Shown: positions 1 to 9,862, counted from the first letter of the stretch. The stretch is 64,000 nucleotides of DNA from Bacteroides faecis MAJ27 (GCF_900106755.1 NZ_FNNN01000001.1:186001-250000); one strand, 5' to 3'. Numbers and translations are program-made. Notes: a model not told the origin generated them from the letters alone.

Positions 1-663
1 GATGATGACAACTGCATGACGGCGATATTTGCGCAGGAAAGACTTATTGACTACTCCCAGCAAAGACAACAACCAGGTCACCAAAGGAAGTTCAAAAGCC
101 AACCCCATACAGAGAATCAGCATCATAAAGTTATCGATATACGAATTGAGCGACAGAATATTCTCGACTTCCGAACTCAACTGATAGGTAGAAAGGAAAC
201 GGAGCGTCAACGGATATACCATAAAGTACCCCATAAGCACACCGATAAAGAACATACCGGTTCCTATGGTCAATGCCTTCCTCACTCCTTTCCGTTCATT
301 CGGATAAAGGGCCGGATTGATAAAACGCCAGACCTCAAAGAAGATATAAGGCATAGCTGTCACTACCGACATCCAGAAGGCTGTCGACATATGTATAAAG
401 AAAGGAGCTGCCAAATTGATATTGACAAGCGTCACCTTAAACTCCTGCGTAAAGAATTCATCAGTCAAATCGAATTTCTGACCGATATAGCGTAGTAAGT
501 CGTAAAATACAAAATCATTATGGCAAGGCGCCAGTATTATATGGTCGAACAAATAGGGCATCGCTATGAAATAGCCGATTGCCAATACAAACCATACCCC
601 GATAACACGAAAAAGTACCCGACGCAACTCATCCAAATGATCCCAGAAGGTCATTTCTGCCAT
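1..663 (-). CDS. tatC: TatC, twin-arginine translocase subunit (partial)
   Basis: Inner-membrane receptor subunit of the Tat pathway, which exports folded proteins with twin-arginine signals. The start at 663 gives an N terminus containing FWDHLDELRR, the HLxELR hallmark of TatC, followed by a hydrophobic first membrane segment. About 221 codons are visible and the C-terminal end runs off the left edge of the window. It begins 6 bases after the tatA stop codon, so the two are co-transcribed, with tatA first. No tatB is seen; Bacteroidetes commonly manage with TatA and TatC. The identity is secure, but completeness cannot be judged. Confidence 0.93.
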   Translation of the reverse strand, partial: MAEMTFWDHLDELRRVLFRVIGVWFVLAIGYFIAMPYLFDHIILAPCHNDFVFYDLLRYIGQKFDLTDEFFTQEFKVTLVNINLAAPFFIHMSTAFWMSVVTAMPYIFFEVWRFINPALYPNERKGVRKALTIGTGMFFIGVLMGYFMVYPLTLRFLSTYQLSSEVENILSLNSYIDNFMMLILCMGLAFELPLVTWLLSLLGVVNKSFLRKYRRHAVVII

Positions 664-669
664 TGCTTA

Positions 670-891
670 TTATTTCTTAGCTGAATCTGCCGGTGCGTCG
701 ATTTCGTCTTTTGCCTTATTGATTTCTTCTTTTGCCTCGTTCACGCCATCTTTAAAGCTCTTTACTCCTTTTCCTAATCCACGCATCAATTCGGGGATTT
801 TCTTACCACCAAAAAGGAGAAGAATAACAAGAGCAATAATGATCCATTCAGAGCCACTAGGCAAAAAGCCTAATAATAATAAGTTTGTCAT
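670..891 (-). CDS. tatA: TatA/E family twin-arginine translocase pore subunit
   Basis: A 73-residue protein with the TatA layout: a short periplasmic N terminus, one membrane helix (about residues 16-27), the [14 protein letters not shown] hinge and amphipathic-helix motif, then a charged Lys/Glu-rich tail. TatA oligomers form the translocation pore recruited by TatC. The tatC gene follows after 6 bases. A TAnnTTTG promoter element lies about 35 bases upstream, so tatAC probably has its own promoter despite being co-directional with murF-alr. Confidence 0.95.
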   Translation of the reverse strand: MTNLLLLGFLPSGSEWIIIALVILLLFGGKKIPELMRGLGKGVKSFKDGVNEAKEEINKAKDEIDAPADSAKK

Positions 892-925
892 ATGTTTATT
901 TATTATAGAGGTTTATTAGTTGGTG

Positions 926-933
926 CAAAGATA
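926..933 (-). promoter_or_regulatory. Bacteroides -7 promoter element for tatAC
   Basis: The minus strand reads TATCTTTG, matching the Bacteroides housekeeping -7 consensus TAnnTTTG. It lies about 35 bases before the tatA start. No clear -33 TTTG was seen; that region is occupied by an inverted repeat. Confidence 0.6.
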
Positions 934-939
934 ATTATT

Positions 940-1040
940 TTAATGGATAATGGACAATGGATAATGGATAATTTGCTATGCAGATGATTGTGCAACTCGT
1001 TTTTTATTCATTATCCAATCCATTGTCCATTATCCATTAA
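940..1040. repeat. 23-bp inverted repeat between murF-alr and tatA
   Basis: Positions 940-962 and 1018-1040 are perfect 23-bp inverted copies built from the word ATGGATA/ATGGACA, separated by 55 bases. Further ATGGATAAT words extend the left arm and ATTATCCAATCC the right. The right arm covers the stop codon of murF-alr. As RNA it would form a long AT-rich stem at the 3' end of that message. No long T-run follows, so a processing or stability role is as likely as termination. Confidence 0.8.
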
Positions 1041-3526
1041 AGAAAGTAGACTCGTTTTACCCGGTTCGAAATACTGGTCAGCACTTCGTAAGGAATAGTA
1101 TCCAGTTTATCCGAAAGAGTGGTTATCGGCAGGTCATCACCAAAAATGATAGCCTTGTCGCCTTCTCTGCAATCGATATCTGTCACATCAATCATACAGA
1201 CATCCATACAGATGTTTCCGACATAAGGGGCTTTCTTGCCATTCACCAGACAATAGGCATTGCCACGTCCCAGATGACGATTCAAGCCATCGGCGTAACC
1301 GATAGGAATAGCTGCAATGCGGGAAGGGCGTGCCAGATGCCCCATCCGGCTATAACCTACCGTATCTTCTTCGGGTACATCCCGAATCTGAAGGATTGTC
1401 GTTTTCAGCGTACTTACATTATTGATAATCGAATTGTCGATCGGGCTTACTCCATAAAGTCCTATTCCCAGGCGTACCATATCAAACTGTGCACCGGGGA
1501 AACGTTCAATACCGGCAGTATTGCAGATATGACGCAGAATCTTGTGCGAAAAGGCTTCCTGCAATTCCTGAGAACCTTTCTCGAACAGTTCAATCTGTTG
1601 ACGGGTAAAGAAGTCGAACTGTGCCGAATCACTTCCCACAAAATGAGAGAACACCGACCGGGGAATAACTGCATTCTGACTTTTCAAACGGCGAATCAAC
1701 AAGGGAATTTCATCAACGGAAAATCCTAGACGATGCATACCCGTATCCAGTTTCACATGAATCGGGAAGTTGGTTATTCCTTCTTTTTCCGCAGCTTTAA
1801 TCAGCGCGTCGAGCAAATGGAAATTATATACTTCCGGTTCGAGTTTATAATCAAACATCGTTTTGAACGATGTCAGCTCCGGGTCCATGATGATAATAGA
1901 AGAGGTGATACCTGCTTTACGAAGTTCGGAACCTTCATCGGCGACAGCTACAGCAAGGTAGTCGACATGGTGCTCCTGCAACGTTTTGGCTATCTCGTAT
2001 GAACCGGCTCCGTAAGCTGCAGCTTTCACCATACAGATTATTTTTGTCTCCGGATGACGGAGCATGGAACGATAATGATTCAAATTGGCAATCATCGCGC
2101 CTAAATTGACTTCCAGAATCGTTTCATGCACTTTCAGTTCCAGTTCTTCCGACACCAGATCAAAGTTAAACACACGGGAGCCTTTTATCAGGATAACTTC
2201 CGAATGCAGGGATTTGAAAAGACCTGATCTCAGCAATGCGTCCGTATCCGGAAAGAAATATCGTTCGGGCGTACCTTCAAAGCGGGCGGCACACGAAGAA
2301 ATCTCCGCTCCTACACCAATCAGTTTGTTAATGCCCCGACTCTGAATCAGCTGTGCCACCCGACGGTAAAGCGTAGCTGTACTCTGTCCTGTCTCCAGAA
2401 TATCCGATAAGATGAGTGTTCGTTTAAACCCTTTCTTCTCGGAACGGCGTACCAGAAAATCAAGCGCTATATCTAAGGAAGCCAGATCTGAATTGTAGCT
2501 GTCGTTGATCAGAACACAATTATTTTTACCTTCTTTTACTTCCAGACGCATGGCGATCGGTTCGAGCCGTGCCATTCGTTCGGTTATCTGGTCAGCAGGT
2601 GTCATCAGATAAAGACAAGCTGCCAGACAGTTCAACGCATTCTCGATGGAAGCATCGTCTATAAAAGGGATGCAGAAGATGTTATCCATATCCAGATAGC
2701 GGTAAGCGATCACCGTATGGTCTTCTTTTTTGGTCACTTTACTGATATAAAGCGGGCGTTCTATATCCTTGCAACTCCAGGCTATTTCGCGTGCTGTCAA
2801 CATCGACTTTGCCACGCAATTACTGATCAGCTCGTTATCTCCATTATAGATCACTACATCACAATCTTTAAAGAGGGTGAGTTTCTCCATACATTTCTCT
2901 TGCAATGAAAAGAAATTCTCCTGATGGGCACCACCTATATTGGTCAGAATACCGATAGTCGGTTTAATCATCCGCTTCAATGCTCCCATCTCTCCCATTT
3001 CGGAGATGCCGGCTTCGAAGATACCCAGTTCGGCTTCTTCATTCAGTTGCCAGACAGACAAGGGAACACCGATCTGCGAGTTGTAACTACGGGGCGAACG
3101 GATAATGCAGCGGTCCGGGCTTAATAATTGATGCAACCACTCTTTCACAATGGTCTTTCCATTACTACCCGTGATGCCGATTACCGGAATCTTAAAATTC
3201 TCCCGATGGGCTTCGGCCAGTTTTTGCAAAGCCTTCAATGGATTCGCTACAATTAAAAAGTTAAGATCACCTTCCAATTTCCACTCTCCGCTCTCCATTC
3301 TTTTAAAGTCCTTTTCCGTCACCACAAAATTGCGCACTCCCCGGTCATACAGTTCGGGGATGTAACGTGCACCATTATTACGTTTGGTGGCCAGAGCAAA
3401 AAACAGGGTTTCTTCCGGAAAACTCAAAGAGCGGCTATCTGTAAGTAGCCAATCAATCGTCGCTTCGCACTCTCCTACACGGCGTGCACCGATATATTCG
3501 GCTATGGATTCAATCGTATATGACAT
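1037..3526 (-). CDS. Bifunctional MurF / alanine racemase fusion
   Basis: An 829-residue fusion of two cytoplasmic peptidoglycan-precursor enzymes. Residues 1 to about 460 are MurF, the ligase adding D-Ala-D-Ala to UDP-MurNAc-tripeptide. Its ATP-binding loop GITGSNGKT is at about 117-125. Residues from about 466 are alanine racemase, with the PLP-binding lysine in VKAAAYGAG at K501 and a VGYSRMGHL catalytic-tyrosine segment nearer the C terminus. The fusion links D-Ala production to its use and is common in Bacteroidetes. The start overlaps the end of the GSCFA gene by about 25 bases, which implies translational coupling. Both halves look intact. Confidence 0.95.
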   Translation of the reverse strand: MSYTIESIAEYIGARRVGECEATIDWLLTDSRSLSFPEETLFFALATKRNNGARYIPELYDRGVRNFVVTEKDFKRMESGEWKLEGDLNFLIVANPLKALQKLAEAHRENFKIPVIGITGSNGKTIVKEWLHQLLSPDRCIIRSPRSYNSQIGVPLSVWQLNEEAELGIFEAGISEMGEMGALKRMIKPTIGILTNIGGAHQENFFSLQEKCMEKLTLFKDCDVVIYNGDNELISNCVAKSMLTAREIAWSCKDIERPLYISKVTKKEDHTVIAYRYLDMDNIFCIPFIDDASIENALNCLAACLYLMTPADQITERMARLEPIAMRLEVKEGKNNCVLINDSYNSDLASLDIALDFLVRRSEKKGFKRTLILSDILETGQSTATLYRRVAQLIQSRGINKLIGVGAEISSCAARFEGTPERYFFPDTDALLRSGLFKSLHSEVILIKGSRVFNFDLVSEELELKVHETILEVNLGAMIANLNHYRSMLRHPETKIICMVKAAAYGAGSYEIAKTLQEHHVDYLAVAVADEGSELRKAGITSSIIIMDPELTSFKTMFDYKLEPEVYNFHLLDALIKAAEKEGITNFPIHVKLDTGMHRLGFSVDEIPLLIRRLKSQNAVIPRSVFSHFVGSDSAQFDFFTRQQIELFEKGSQELQEAFSHKILRHICNTAGIERFPGAQFDMVRLGIGLYGVSPIDNSIINNVSTLKTTILQIRDVPEEDTVGYSRMGHLARPSRIAAIPIGYADGLNRHLGRGNAYCLVNGKKAPYVGNICMDVCMIDVTDIDCREGDKAIIFGDDLPITTLSDKLDTIPYEVLTSISNRVKRVYFL

Positions 3527-4491
3527 AGTTCTTTTTCTTTTTGAAAGTCTAAGTACGGGTATTTTCCGTTAAGTCGTTCGATTTTTAACACTATTTGTCC
3601 TAAAAAGCGTTGATACGCTTCCGACTCCGGATGAAAAGGCTTGTGTGACAAGTCTCTGGATATATCTTCTACGGCAGTAATCAGCTGCTTTGTTTCAGCA
3701 GAAAAGAAGGTTTCCGAAAAACGTTCCCACAGATAACGGACAGTCATCGGTGACGGATGGAGCATATCATCGGCATAGAAACGATAATCACGGAGTTCAT
3801 CCAACACAATCTCATAAGAAGGGAAATAGAATACATGTTCCGGAAACCGTTGTTGCAGGCGGTCGATTGCAAGCAACAGCGTCGATTTACTCAACTGGTT
3901 AGCATGCATCCCGTCTCGTATATGCCGGATAGGGCTAACCGTGAATAAGATCTTCAAGCCGGAGTTACGTGCAACGATACTGGTAATAAGCGAGGTATAC
4001 TCGTTCACGATCTCATCGACTGAAAGAATCCGACGGTTGAAGTGACTTTCCGGCAGTTTATGACAATTAGAGACTACTTGCCTTGTTCCTTTCTGCTCGT
4101 ACACGTAAGCAGTGCCGAAAGTCAGCATCAGCCAGTCGAGCTCATGAACAGAACGGTGAGCCTGCGACAGGCGAGCGTTTATCTTTTGAAGAACTCCCTC
4201 CGGAGATGACGCGGAAAATGAACCATGATGCATCGGACTATGCCAGCACTCCTTATACAGGAATAAATCTTTCTCCTGATATACCTTTCCCTTCAATATC
4301 TCCACTAAAGCGGCAGAGACAGACAGCGGATTATAGAGAATCCCGAAAGGATTCATGTCAACACGGAACTTATTTTCAGCCAACAGCGAGCCTATGTTTT
4401 CAGCAAAACAAGAACCCATCAGAAGAATCCGTTCTGAATGACTGATAAGCGGTGAACCCGTCGGCAGTTCTACCTTTGTTTGAAAATCCAT
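3502..4491 (-). CDS. GSCFA-family protein
   Basis: A 329-residue protein with the family-defining GSCFA motif at residues 26-30 (LLMGSCFAEN). The GSCFA family is related to SGNH/GDSL hydrolases; a later HPSPMTVRYLWERF segment could supply the His of an SGNH-like active site. There is no signal peptide, so it is probably cytoplasmic. Its substrate is unknown to me. It overlaps the start of murF-alr and is the first gene of that operon, so a link to envelope metabolism is a contextual inference only. The start is supported by a purine-rich GAAGGAG just upstream. Confidence 0.85.
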   Translation of the reverse strand: MDFQTKVELPTGSPLISHSERILLMGSCFAENIGSLLAENKFRVDMNPFGILYNPLSVSAALVEILKGKVYQEKDLFLYKECWHSPMHHGSFSASSPEGVLQKINARLSQAHRSVHELDWLMLTFGTAYVYEQKGTRQVVSNCHKLPESHFNRRILSVDEIVNEYTSLITSIVARNSGLKILFTVSPIRHIRDGMHANQLSKSTLLLAIDRLQQRFPEHVFYFPSYEIVLDELRDYRFYADDMLHPSPMTVRYLWERFSETFFSAETKQLITAVEDISRDLSHKPFHPESEAYQRFLGQIVLKIERLNGKYPYLDFQKEKELCHIRLNP

Positions 4492-4523
4492 ATATTCTCC
4501 TTCTTTCGATTGTTTCTATAGAG

Positions 4524-4542
4524 CAAAAGTACGACAAAGATA
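4524..4542 (-). promoter_or_regulatory. Two overlapping-spaced TAnnTTTG elements before the GSCFA gene
   Basis: On the minus strand TATCTTTG (4542-4535) and TACTTTTG (4531-4524) both match the Bacteroides -7 consensus, 33-50 bases before the GSCFA start. Either could drive the GSCFA/murF-alr operon. No convincing -33 box was identified. Confidence 0.5.
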
Positions 4543-4704
4543 AGATATTCCATTTTATCTTCAGCACACAAATAATGATATTCTCTACTCAAACATCCTA
4601 AAGCCACTTCGCTACGACGTCAGCCATTAATTGGAAAGTTACCTTCCATGCAAGGAAAAGAATCACTCGACTTAAGGGAAAAGTGTCTTCACCCGTTAGA
4701 AATC

Positions 4705-4790
4705 TATAAACGCAACTTGCAATTATAAAAACGAAGCTTGCGTTTATATAATCAAAACTTGCAATTACAAAAACAAAGCTTGCAATTAGA
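4705..4790. repeat. Four tandem 21-bp repeats with an 11-bp inverted repeat
   Basis: The word CTTGC recurs at 4716, 4737, 4758 and 4779, exactly 21 bases apart. The flanking sequence is conserved as CTTGCAATTAnAAAAACnAA with variants. An 11-bp perfect inverted repeat (TATAAACGCAA at 4705-4715, TTGCGTTTATA at 4738-4748) overlaps the first two units. The block sits in the 519-base gap between the divergent GSCFA and dxs genes, where no protein gene was seen. Two-helical-turn spacing would place all copies on one DNA face, as in a multimeric protein-binding site. Confidence 0.75.
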
Positions 4791-4953
4791 CTTTGGAATG
4801 GGAGGAAAATAACTTATCTTCCTGCGAAGCAGAAGTTTGCTATAAAGGATAAACAAGTTAAGTCCACATACTTCATACGAACCAGCCGGTTTAAAAAGCT
4901 GTGAACGACGGGATTCCTTCCGGCAGCTTAGCTTTAACAATAAGAATTTAAGC

Positions 4954-4981
4954 AAAAAGAAAGGGCTTCCGCTTTCTTTTT
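4954..4981. other. Terminator-like hairpin just before the dxs promoter
   Basis: A perfect 10-bp stem (AAAAAGAAAG at 4954-4963, CTTTCTTTTT at 4972-4981) with an 8-base loop. The A-run and T-run make it terminator-like on either strand. It directly abuts the dxs -7 element. No annotated gene upstream needs terminating in either direction, so it may end an unannotated RNA or be a DNA-level element. Confidence 0.6.
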
Positions 4982-4983
4982 CG

Positions 4984-4991
4984 TATTTTTG
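4984..4991 (+). promoter_or_regulatory. Bacteroides -7 promoter element for dxs
   Basis: TATTTTTG matches TAnnTTTG and lies 19 bases before the dxs start codon, giving a very short leader. No TTTG -33 box was found at the expected distance. Confidence 0.6.
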
Positions 4992-5010
4992 CACCAAATT
5001 TTCTCGAATC

Positions 5011-6954
5011 ATGAAGAATGAACCGATATATAACTTGCTAAACTCAATCAATAGCCCTGATGATCTGCGCCGTCTGGAAGTAGACCAACTGCCGGAAGTA
5101 TGCGATGAATTAAGGCAAGACATTATTAAAGAACTCTCCTGCAACCCGGGGCACTTCGCTGCCAGCCTCGGTACTGTGGAACTGACTGTAGCCCTGCACT
5201 ACGTCTACAATACACCTTATGACCGTATTGTATGGGACGTAGGACATCAGGCATACGGCCACAAAATTCTCACAGGACGGCGTGAAGCATTTTCCACTAA
5301 CCGGAAACTGGGAGGCATTCGTCCTTTCCCTTCTCCTGAAGAGAGCGAATACGATACCTTCACCTGCGGACACGCTTCTAATTCCATCTCTGCCGCCCTC
5401 GGCATGGCTGTTGCTGCTGCCAGAAAGGGAGACGACCAACGCCATGTGATAGCCATTATCGGAGATGGTTCGATGAGTGGAGGACTGGCTTTTGAGGGAC
5501 TGAACAATTCTTCAACTACCCCGAACAACCTGCTTATCATACTGAATGATAATGATATGGCCATTGACCGTAGTGTCGGTGGAATGAAACAATACCTGTT
5601 CAACCTGACAACTTCGAACCGCTACAACCAACTGCGTTTCAAGGCTTCCCGCCTGCTTTTCAAGCTCGGTATCCTGAACGACGAACGCCGCAAAGCACTT
5701 ATCCGTTTCGGCAATAGTCTGAAATCAATGGCTGCCCAGCAACAGAATATATTCGAAGGGATGAACATCCGCTACTTCGGTCCTATCGACGGACACGACA
5801 TAAAGAACCTTTCACGAGTATTGCGCGACATTAAAGACTTGAAAGGTCCCAAAATACTGCATCTCCACACGATTAAAGGAAAAGGATTCGCCCCTGCCGA
5901 AAAACACGCTACTGAATGGCACGCTCCCGGCAAATTCGACCCTATCACCGGAGAACGTTTTGTGGCTAATACGGAAGGAATGCCTCCCCTGTTTCAAGAC
6001 GTCTTCGGAAATACATTAGTGGAATTGGCAGAATCTAATCCGAAAATTGTAGGTGTAACACCCGCCATGCCTTCCGGTTGTTCGATGAACATTCTTATGT
6101 CTAAGATGCCCAAACGGGCTTTCGACGTAGGTATTGCCGAAGGTCACGCCGTCACTTTCTCCGGAGGAATGGCGAAGGATGGTTTGCTCCCCTTCTGCAA
6201 CATCTATTCATCGTTTATGCAACGGGCTTATGACAATATTATCCATGATGTAGCTATTCAGAACCTTCCTGTAGTTCTCTGCCTCGACCGTGCGGGCCTG
6301 GTAGGAGAAGATGGTCCGACGCATCATGGTGCATTCGACATGGCTTATCTGCGCCCGATACCTAATCTGACCATCGCCTCCCCCATGGATGAGCATGAAT
6401 TACGGCGACTGATGTACACGGCACAGCTGCCGGACAAAGGTCCGTTCGTACTCCGCTACCCACGTGGCCGCGGTGTGTTGGTCGACTGGAAATGCCCGCT
6501 CGAAGAAATTCCCGTAGGCAAAGGACGAAAATTGAAAGATGGAAAGGATGTGGCTGTCATCAGCATAGGTCCTATCGGAAATAAAGCAGCCAATGCCATC
6601 GCCCGTGCCGAAGCAGAATCAGGAAAAAGCATCGCCCACTATGACCTGAGATTCCTCAAACCACTGGATGAGGAACTGCTGCATGAAGCAGGCCGAAAAT
6701 TCCGTCACATCGTCACCATAGAAGACGGAACGATTCAGGGAGGAATGGGAAGTGCCGTACTCGAATTTATGGCCGACCATGCATATACCCCGACCATCAA
6801 ACGCATCGGAATTCCGGATAAATTCGTGCAACATGGTACGATACCCGAGCTATATCAGCTCTGCGGAATGGATGAAGACAGTATAACAAAGGAACTGCTG
6901 AAACAATGTGAGCTTCTGCCCAGCATGAGCAAAATAAAAGAATTAACGAACTGA
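5011..6954 (+). CDS. dxs: 1-deoxy-D-xylulose-5-phosphate synthase
   Basis: A 647-residue cytoplasmic thiamine-diphosphate enzyme. It condenses pyruvate and glyceraldehyde 3-phosphate to DXP, the first step of the MEP isoprenoid pathway. Visible family features are an N-terminal [17 protein letters not shown] segment, the ThDP/metal motif GDGSMSGG with a following NDND, a central HTIKGKGF segment, a pyrimidine-domain GVTPAMPSG segment and GPTHHGAFD. Length is normal for Dxs. The trkA gene begins 3 bases after the stop, so dxs and trkA form an operon. Confidence 0.97.
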   Translation: MKNEPIYNLLNSINSPDDLRRLEVDQLPEVCDELRQDIIKELSCNPGHFAASLGTVELTVALHYVYNTPYDRIVWDVGHQAYGHKILTGRREAFSTNRKLGGIRPFPSPEESEYDTFTCGHASNSISAALGMAVAAARKGDDQRHVIAIIGDGSMSGGLAFEGLNNSSTTPNNLLIILNDNDMAIDRSVGGMKQYLFNLTTSNRYNQLRFKASRLLFKLGILNDERRKALIRFGNSLKSMAAQQQNIFEGMNIRYFGPIDGHDIKNLSRVLRDIKDLKGPKILHLHTIKGKGFAPAEKHATEWHAPGKFDPITGERFVANTEGMPPLFQDVFGNTLVELAESNPKIVGVTPAMPSGCSMNILMSKMPKRAFDVGIAEGHAVTFSGGMAKDGLLPFCNIYSSFMQRAYDNIIHDVAIQNLPVVLCLDRAGLVGEDGPTHHGAFDMAYLRPIPNLTIASPMDEHELRRLMYTAQLPDKGPFVLRYPRGRGVLVDWKCPLEEIPVGKGRKLKDGKDVAVISIGPIGNKAANAIARAEAESGKSIAHYDLRFLKPLDEELLHEAGRKFRHIVTIEDGTIQGGMGSAVLEFMADHAYTPTIKRIGIPDKFVQHGTIPELYQLCGMDEDSITKELLKQCELLPSMSKIKELTN

Positions 6955-6956
6955 AA

Positions 6957-8297
6957 ATGAAGATAATTATCGCAGGTGCCGGCAATGTAGGCACCCATCT
7001 GGCTAAATTATTGTCACGAGAAAAACAGGACATTATCCTGATGGACGATGACGAAGAAAAACTAAGTGCTCTTAGCGCCAACTTCGATTTGCTGACAGTC
7101 ACAGCTTCTCCTTCTTCCATCTCGGGACTGAAAGAGGTAGGTGTGAAAGAGGCGGATTTGTTCATCGCAGTCACTCCCAACGAAAGCCAGAATATGACTG
7201 CCTGTATGCTAGCCACGAATCTGGGAGCTAAAAAGACGGTCGCCCGCATCGACAATTACGAGTATCTTCTACCCAAAAACAAGGAATTTTTCCAAAAGCT
7301 GGGTGTACATTCGCTGATTTATCCGGAAATGCTGGCTGCCAAGGAAATCGTATCTTCCATGCGCATGAGCTGGGTACGTCAATGGTGGGAGTTCTGTGGA
7401 GGTGCCTTGATACTGATCGGTACCAAGATGCGCGAAAAAGCAGAAATATTGAATATTCCTCTTCATGAACTGGGTGCACCCGATATTCCCTACCACGTGG
7501 TAGCCATCAAACGAGGTACGGAAACCATCATTCCACGCGGAGATGATGTTATCAAACTACATGATATTGTTTATTTCACTACTACACGAAAATATATTCC
7601 TTATATCCGAAAAATAGCCGGTAAAGAGGACTATGCCGATGTACGCAACGTTATGATCATGGGCGGAAGCCGTATTGCTGTCCGTACCGCCCAGTACGTG
7701 CCGGATTATATGCAAGTGAAAATCGTAGATAATGATATCAACCGCTGCAACCGACTGACTGAATTATTGGACGATAAAACAATGATAATCAACGGGGATG
7801 GCCGGGACATGGACCTTCTCATCGAAGAAGGATTAAAGAATACCGAAGCATTTGTCGCTTTAACGGACAATTCGGAAACGAATATCCTCGCCTGCCTCGC
7901 CGCCAAACGAATGGGAGTGGAAAAGACGGTAGCGGAAGTAGAGAACATCGATTATATCGGCATGGCAGAAAGCCTTGATATCGGCACCGTCATCAATAAA
8001 AAGATGATTGCTGCCAGCCATATTTATCAGATGATGCTGGATGCCGATGTATCCAATGTGAAGTGTCTGACATTCGCCAATGCCGATGTAGCTGAGTTTA
8101 CCGTGCCCGCCGGAGCAAAGATTACCAGAAATTTAATCAAGGACTTGGGATTGCCTAAAGGAACGACCATCGGAGGAATGATCCGTAATGGCGAAGGAGT
8201 GCTCGTAACGGGAGATACGCTGATTCGTCCCGGAGATCATGTTGTTGTATTCTGTCTGAGTATGATGATCAAGAAAATTGAAAAGTTCTTTAATTAG
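6957..8297 (+). CDS. trkA: TrkA, regulatory NAD-binding subunit of Trk potassium uptake
   Basis: A 446-residue peripheral membrane protein with two RCK modules in tandem. The first starts with IIIAGAGNVGTHLA, a GxGxxG Rossmann loop followed by an acidic strand end. The second has MIMGGSRIAVRTAQ at about residue 232. Each is followed by a TrkA_C-like domain; the last ends in the RPGDHVVVF signature. It gates the TrkH channel in response to nucleotide. It follows dxs by 2 bases and precedes trkH. Confidence 0.95.
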   Translation: MKIIIAGAGNVGTHLAKLLSREKQDIILMDDDEEKLSALSANFDLLTVTASPSSISGLKEVGVKEADLFIAVTPNESQNMTACMLATNLGAKKTVARIDNYEYLLPKNKEFFQKLGVHSLIYPEMLAAKEIVSSMRMSWVRQWWEFCGGALILIGTKMREKAEILNIPLHELGAPDIPYHVVAIKRGTETIIPRGDDVIKLHDIVYFTTTRKYIPYIRKIAGKEDYADVRNVMIMGGSRIAVRTAQYVPDYMQVKIVDNDINRCNRLTELLDDKTMIINGDGRDMDLLIEEGLKNTEAFVALTDNSETNILACLAAKRMGVEKTVAEVENIDYIGMAESLDIGTVINKKMIAASHIYQMMLDADVSNVKCLTFANADVAEFTVPAGAKITRNLIKDLGLPKGTTIGGMIRNGEGVLVTGDTLIRPGDHVVVFCLSMMIKKIEKFFN

Positions 8298-8319
8298 CAA
8301 GTATTAGGTGTTAAGTATC

Positions 8320-8381
8320 AGGTATTAAGTATTAGGTACTAACCGTAGCCGCTTATACTTGGCGCATAATACTTAATACCT
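8320..8381. repeat. 15-bp inverted repeat between trkA and trkH
   Basis: AGGTATTAAGTATTA at 8320-8334 pairs perfectly with its inverted copy at 8367-8381, and a degenerate direct copy precedes the left arm. The element fills most of the 98-base spacer inside the dxs-trkA-trkH operon. The architecture matches the 940-1040 and 62676-62723 elements, but with a different base word. Confidence 0.75.
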
Positions 8382-8395
8382 AAAACAGACTGTTT

Positions 8396-9847
8396 ATGAT
8401 TAATTCGAAGATGATATATCGCATCATGGGGTTTCTGTTACTGATAGAAACAGCTATGTTAATGTGTTGTGGTGGCGTTTCACTATTCTATAAGGAAGAC
8501 GACTTAAATAGTTTCCTGCTTTCATCAGCTATCACAGCCTTCGTAGGGGTGATTATGCTCGCTATCGGAAGAGGGGCTGAGAAATCACTCAACCGTCGCG
8601 ACGGATATGTTATTGTCAGTGTAGCCTGGATCGCATTCTCTCTTTTTGGAATGTTGCCTTATTATATAGGTGGTTATATTCCAAATGTTACTGATGCCTT
8701 CTTCGAGACTATGTCCGGATTTAGCAGTACAGGTGCCACCATCATGAACAATATAGAATCAATGCCTCACGGCATCCTCTCCTGGCGGGCAATGACACAA
8801 TGGATAGGTGGTTTGGGAATTGTGTTCTTTACGATTGCTGTTCTTCCGATTTTTGGTATGGGAGGTATCCAGGTATTTGCAGCCGAAGCCAGCGGTCCTA
8901 CTCACGACAAAGTACACCCACGTATCGGAGTTACTGCCAAATGGATCTGGGGAATCTATGCCGGAATGACCGGAACACTGATTATCTTACTGGTATTTGG
9001 AGGGATGGGGCTTTTCGACAGCATCTGCCATGCTTTTACTACTACCAGTACTGGCGGATTCTCTACTAAACAAACAAGCATTGAATATTATCACTCGCCT
9101 TACATAGATTATGTGATATCTATTTTCATGTTTCTATCGGGAGTCAATTTCACTTTATTATTGTTGATGTTCAACGGAAAAATAAAGAAGTTCATTCATG
9201 ATGCCGAACTGAAGTTCTATTTCATATCTGTTGCTTTTTTCACAATTTTCATTGCTGTCTGGCTTTATCAGACCAGTTCGATGGGAGCAGAAGAGGCATT
9301 CCGAAAGTCTCTGTTTCAAGTTATATCACTGCAGACTTCCACCGGTTTTGCTACTGCTGACTATATGCTCTGGCCTTCTATTCTTTGGGGCTGTCTTCTT
9401 ATCGTTATGATAATAGGGGCTTGTGCAGGTAGTACGACAGGCGGTATCAAATGTATCCGCATGGTCATTCTCTTCAAGGTTGCCAAGAATGAGTTTAAAC
9501 ATATTCTGCACCCCAATGCTGTATTACCCGTACGAGTGAATAAACAGGTTATCTCCCCTTCTATCCAGTCCACCGTACTGGCTTTCACATTCTTATATGC
9601 AGTTATCGCTATTGTCAGCATACTTATTATGATGGGATTCGGAGTAGGATTCCTTGAATCAATCGGAACAGTCATATCAAGCATCGGTAACATGGGACCG
9701 GGACTCGGCACGTGTGGCCCAGCCTTCTCGTGGAGTGAATTGCCTGATGCAGCCAAATGGCTACTCTCCTTTCTGATGCTTCTCGGACGTCTGGAGCTAT
9801 TTACGGTATTGCTGCTGTTCAGTTCCGACTTTTGGAAAAAGAATTAA
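8396..9847 (+). CDS. trkH: TrkH-family potassium uptake channel
   Basis: A 483-residue integral membrane protein with many hydrophobic helices and the repeated pore-loop pattern of the Trk/Ktr/HKT superfamily. FSSTGATI, TTTSTGGFST, QTSTGFATAD and SSIGNMGPGLG are the four selectivity-filter loops, each with a central glycine. It imports K+ with TrkA as cytoplasmic regulator, and trkA lies directly upstream. No convincing plus-strand terminator follows. The next gene converges from the opposite strand. Confidence 0.95.
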   Translation: MINSKMIYRIMGFLLLIETAMLMCCGGVSLFYKEDDLNSFLLSSAITAFVGVIMLAIGRGAEKSLNRRDGYVIVSVAWIAFSLFGMLPYYIGGYIPNVTDAFFETMSGFSSTGATIMNNIESMPHGILSWRAMTQWIGGLGIVFFTIAVLPIFGMGGIQVFAAEASGPTHDKVHPRIGVTAKWIWGIYAGMTGTLIILLVFGGMGLFDSICHAFTTTSTGGFSTKQTSIEYYHSPYIDYVISIFMFLSGVNFTLLLLMFNGKIKKFIHDAELKFYFISVAFFTIFIAVWLYQTSSMGAEEAFRKSLFQVISLQTSTGFATADYMLWPSILWGCLLIVMIIGACAGSTTGGIKCIRMVILFKVAKNEFKHILHPNAVLPVRVNKQVISPSIQSTVLAFTFLYAVIAIVSILIMMGFGVGFLESIGTVISSIGNMGPGLGTCGPAFSWSELPDAAKWLLSFLMLLGRLELFTVLLLFSSDFWKKN

Positions 9848-9862
9848 TTGAACATCATATAT

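Noticed and set aside
16..495. Plus-strand open frame of 159 codons
   Set aside because: It lies wholly within tatC on the other strand, is low-complexity in His/Arg/Lys, and matches no family.
4705..4790. Possible CRISPR-like array
   Set aside because: Unit length is 21 with no variable spacers, only four copies and no cas genes.
4752..5144. Minus-strand open frame overlapping the dxs start
   Set aside because: It is antisense to dxs and the dxs promoter, with no domain or start signal.
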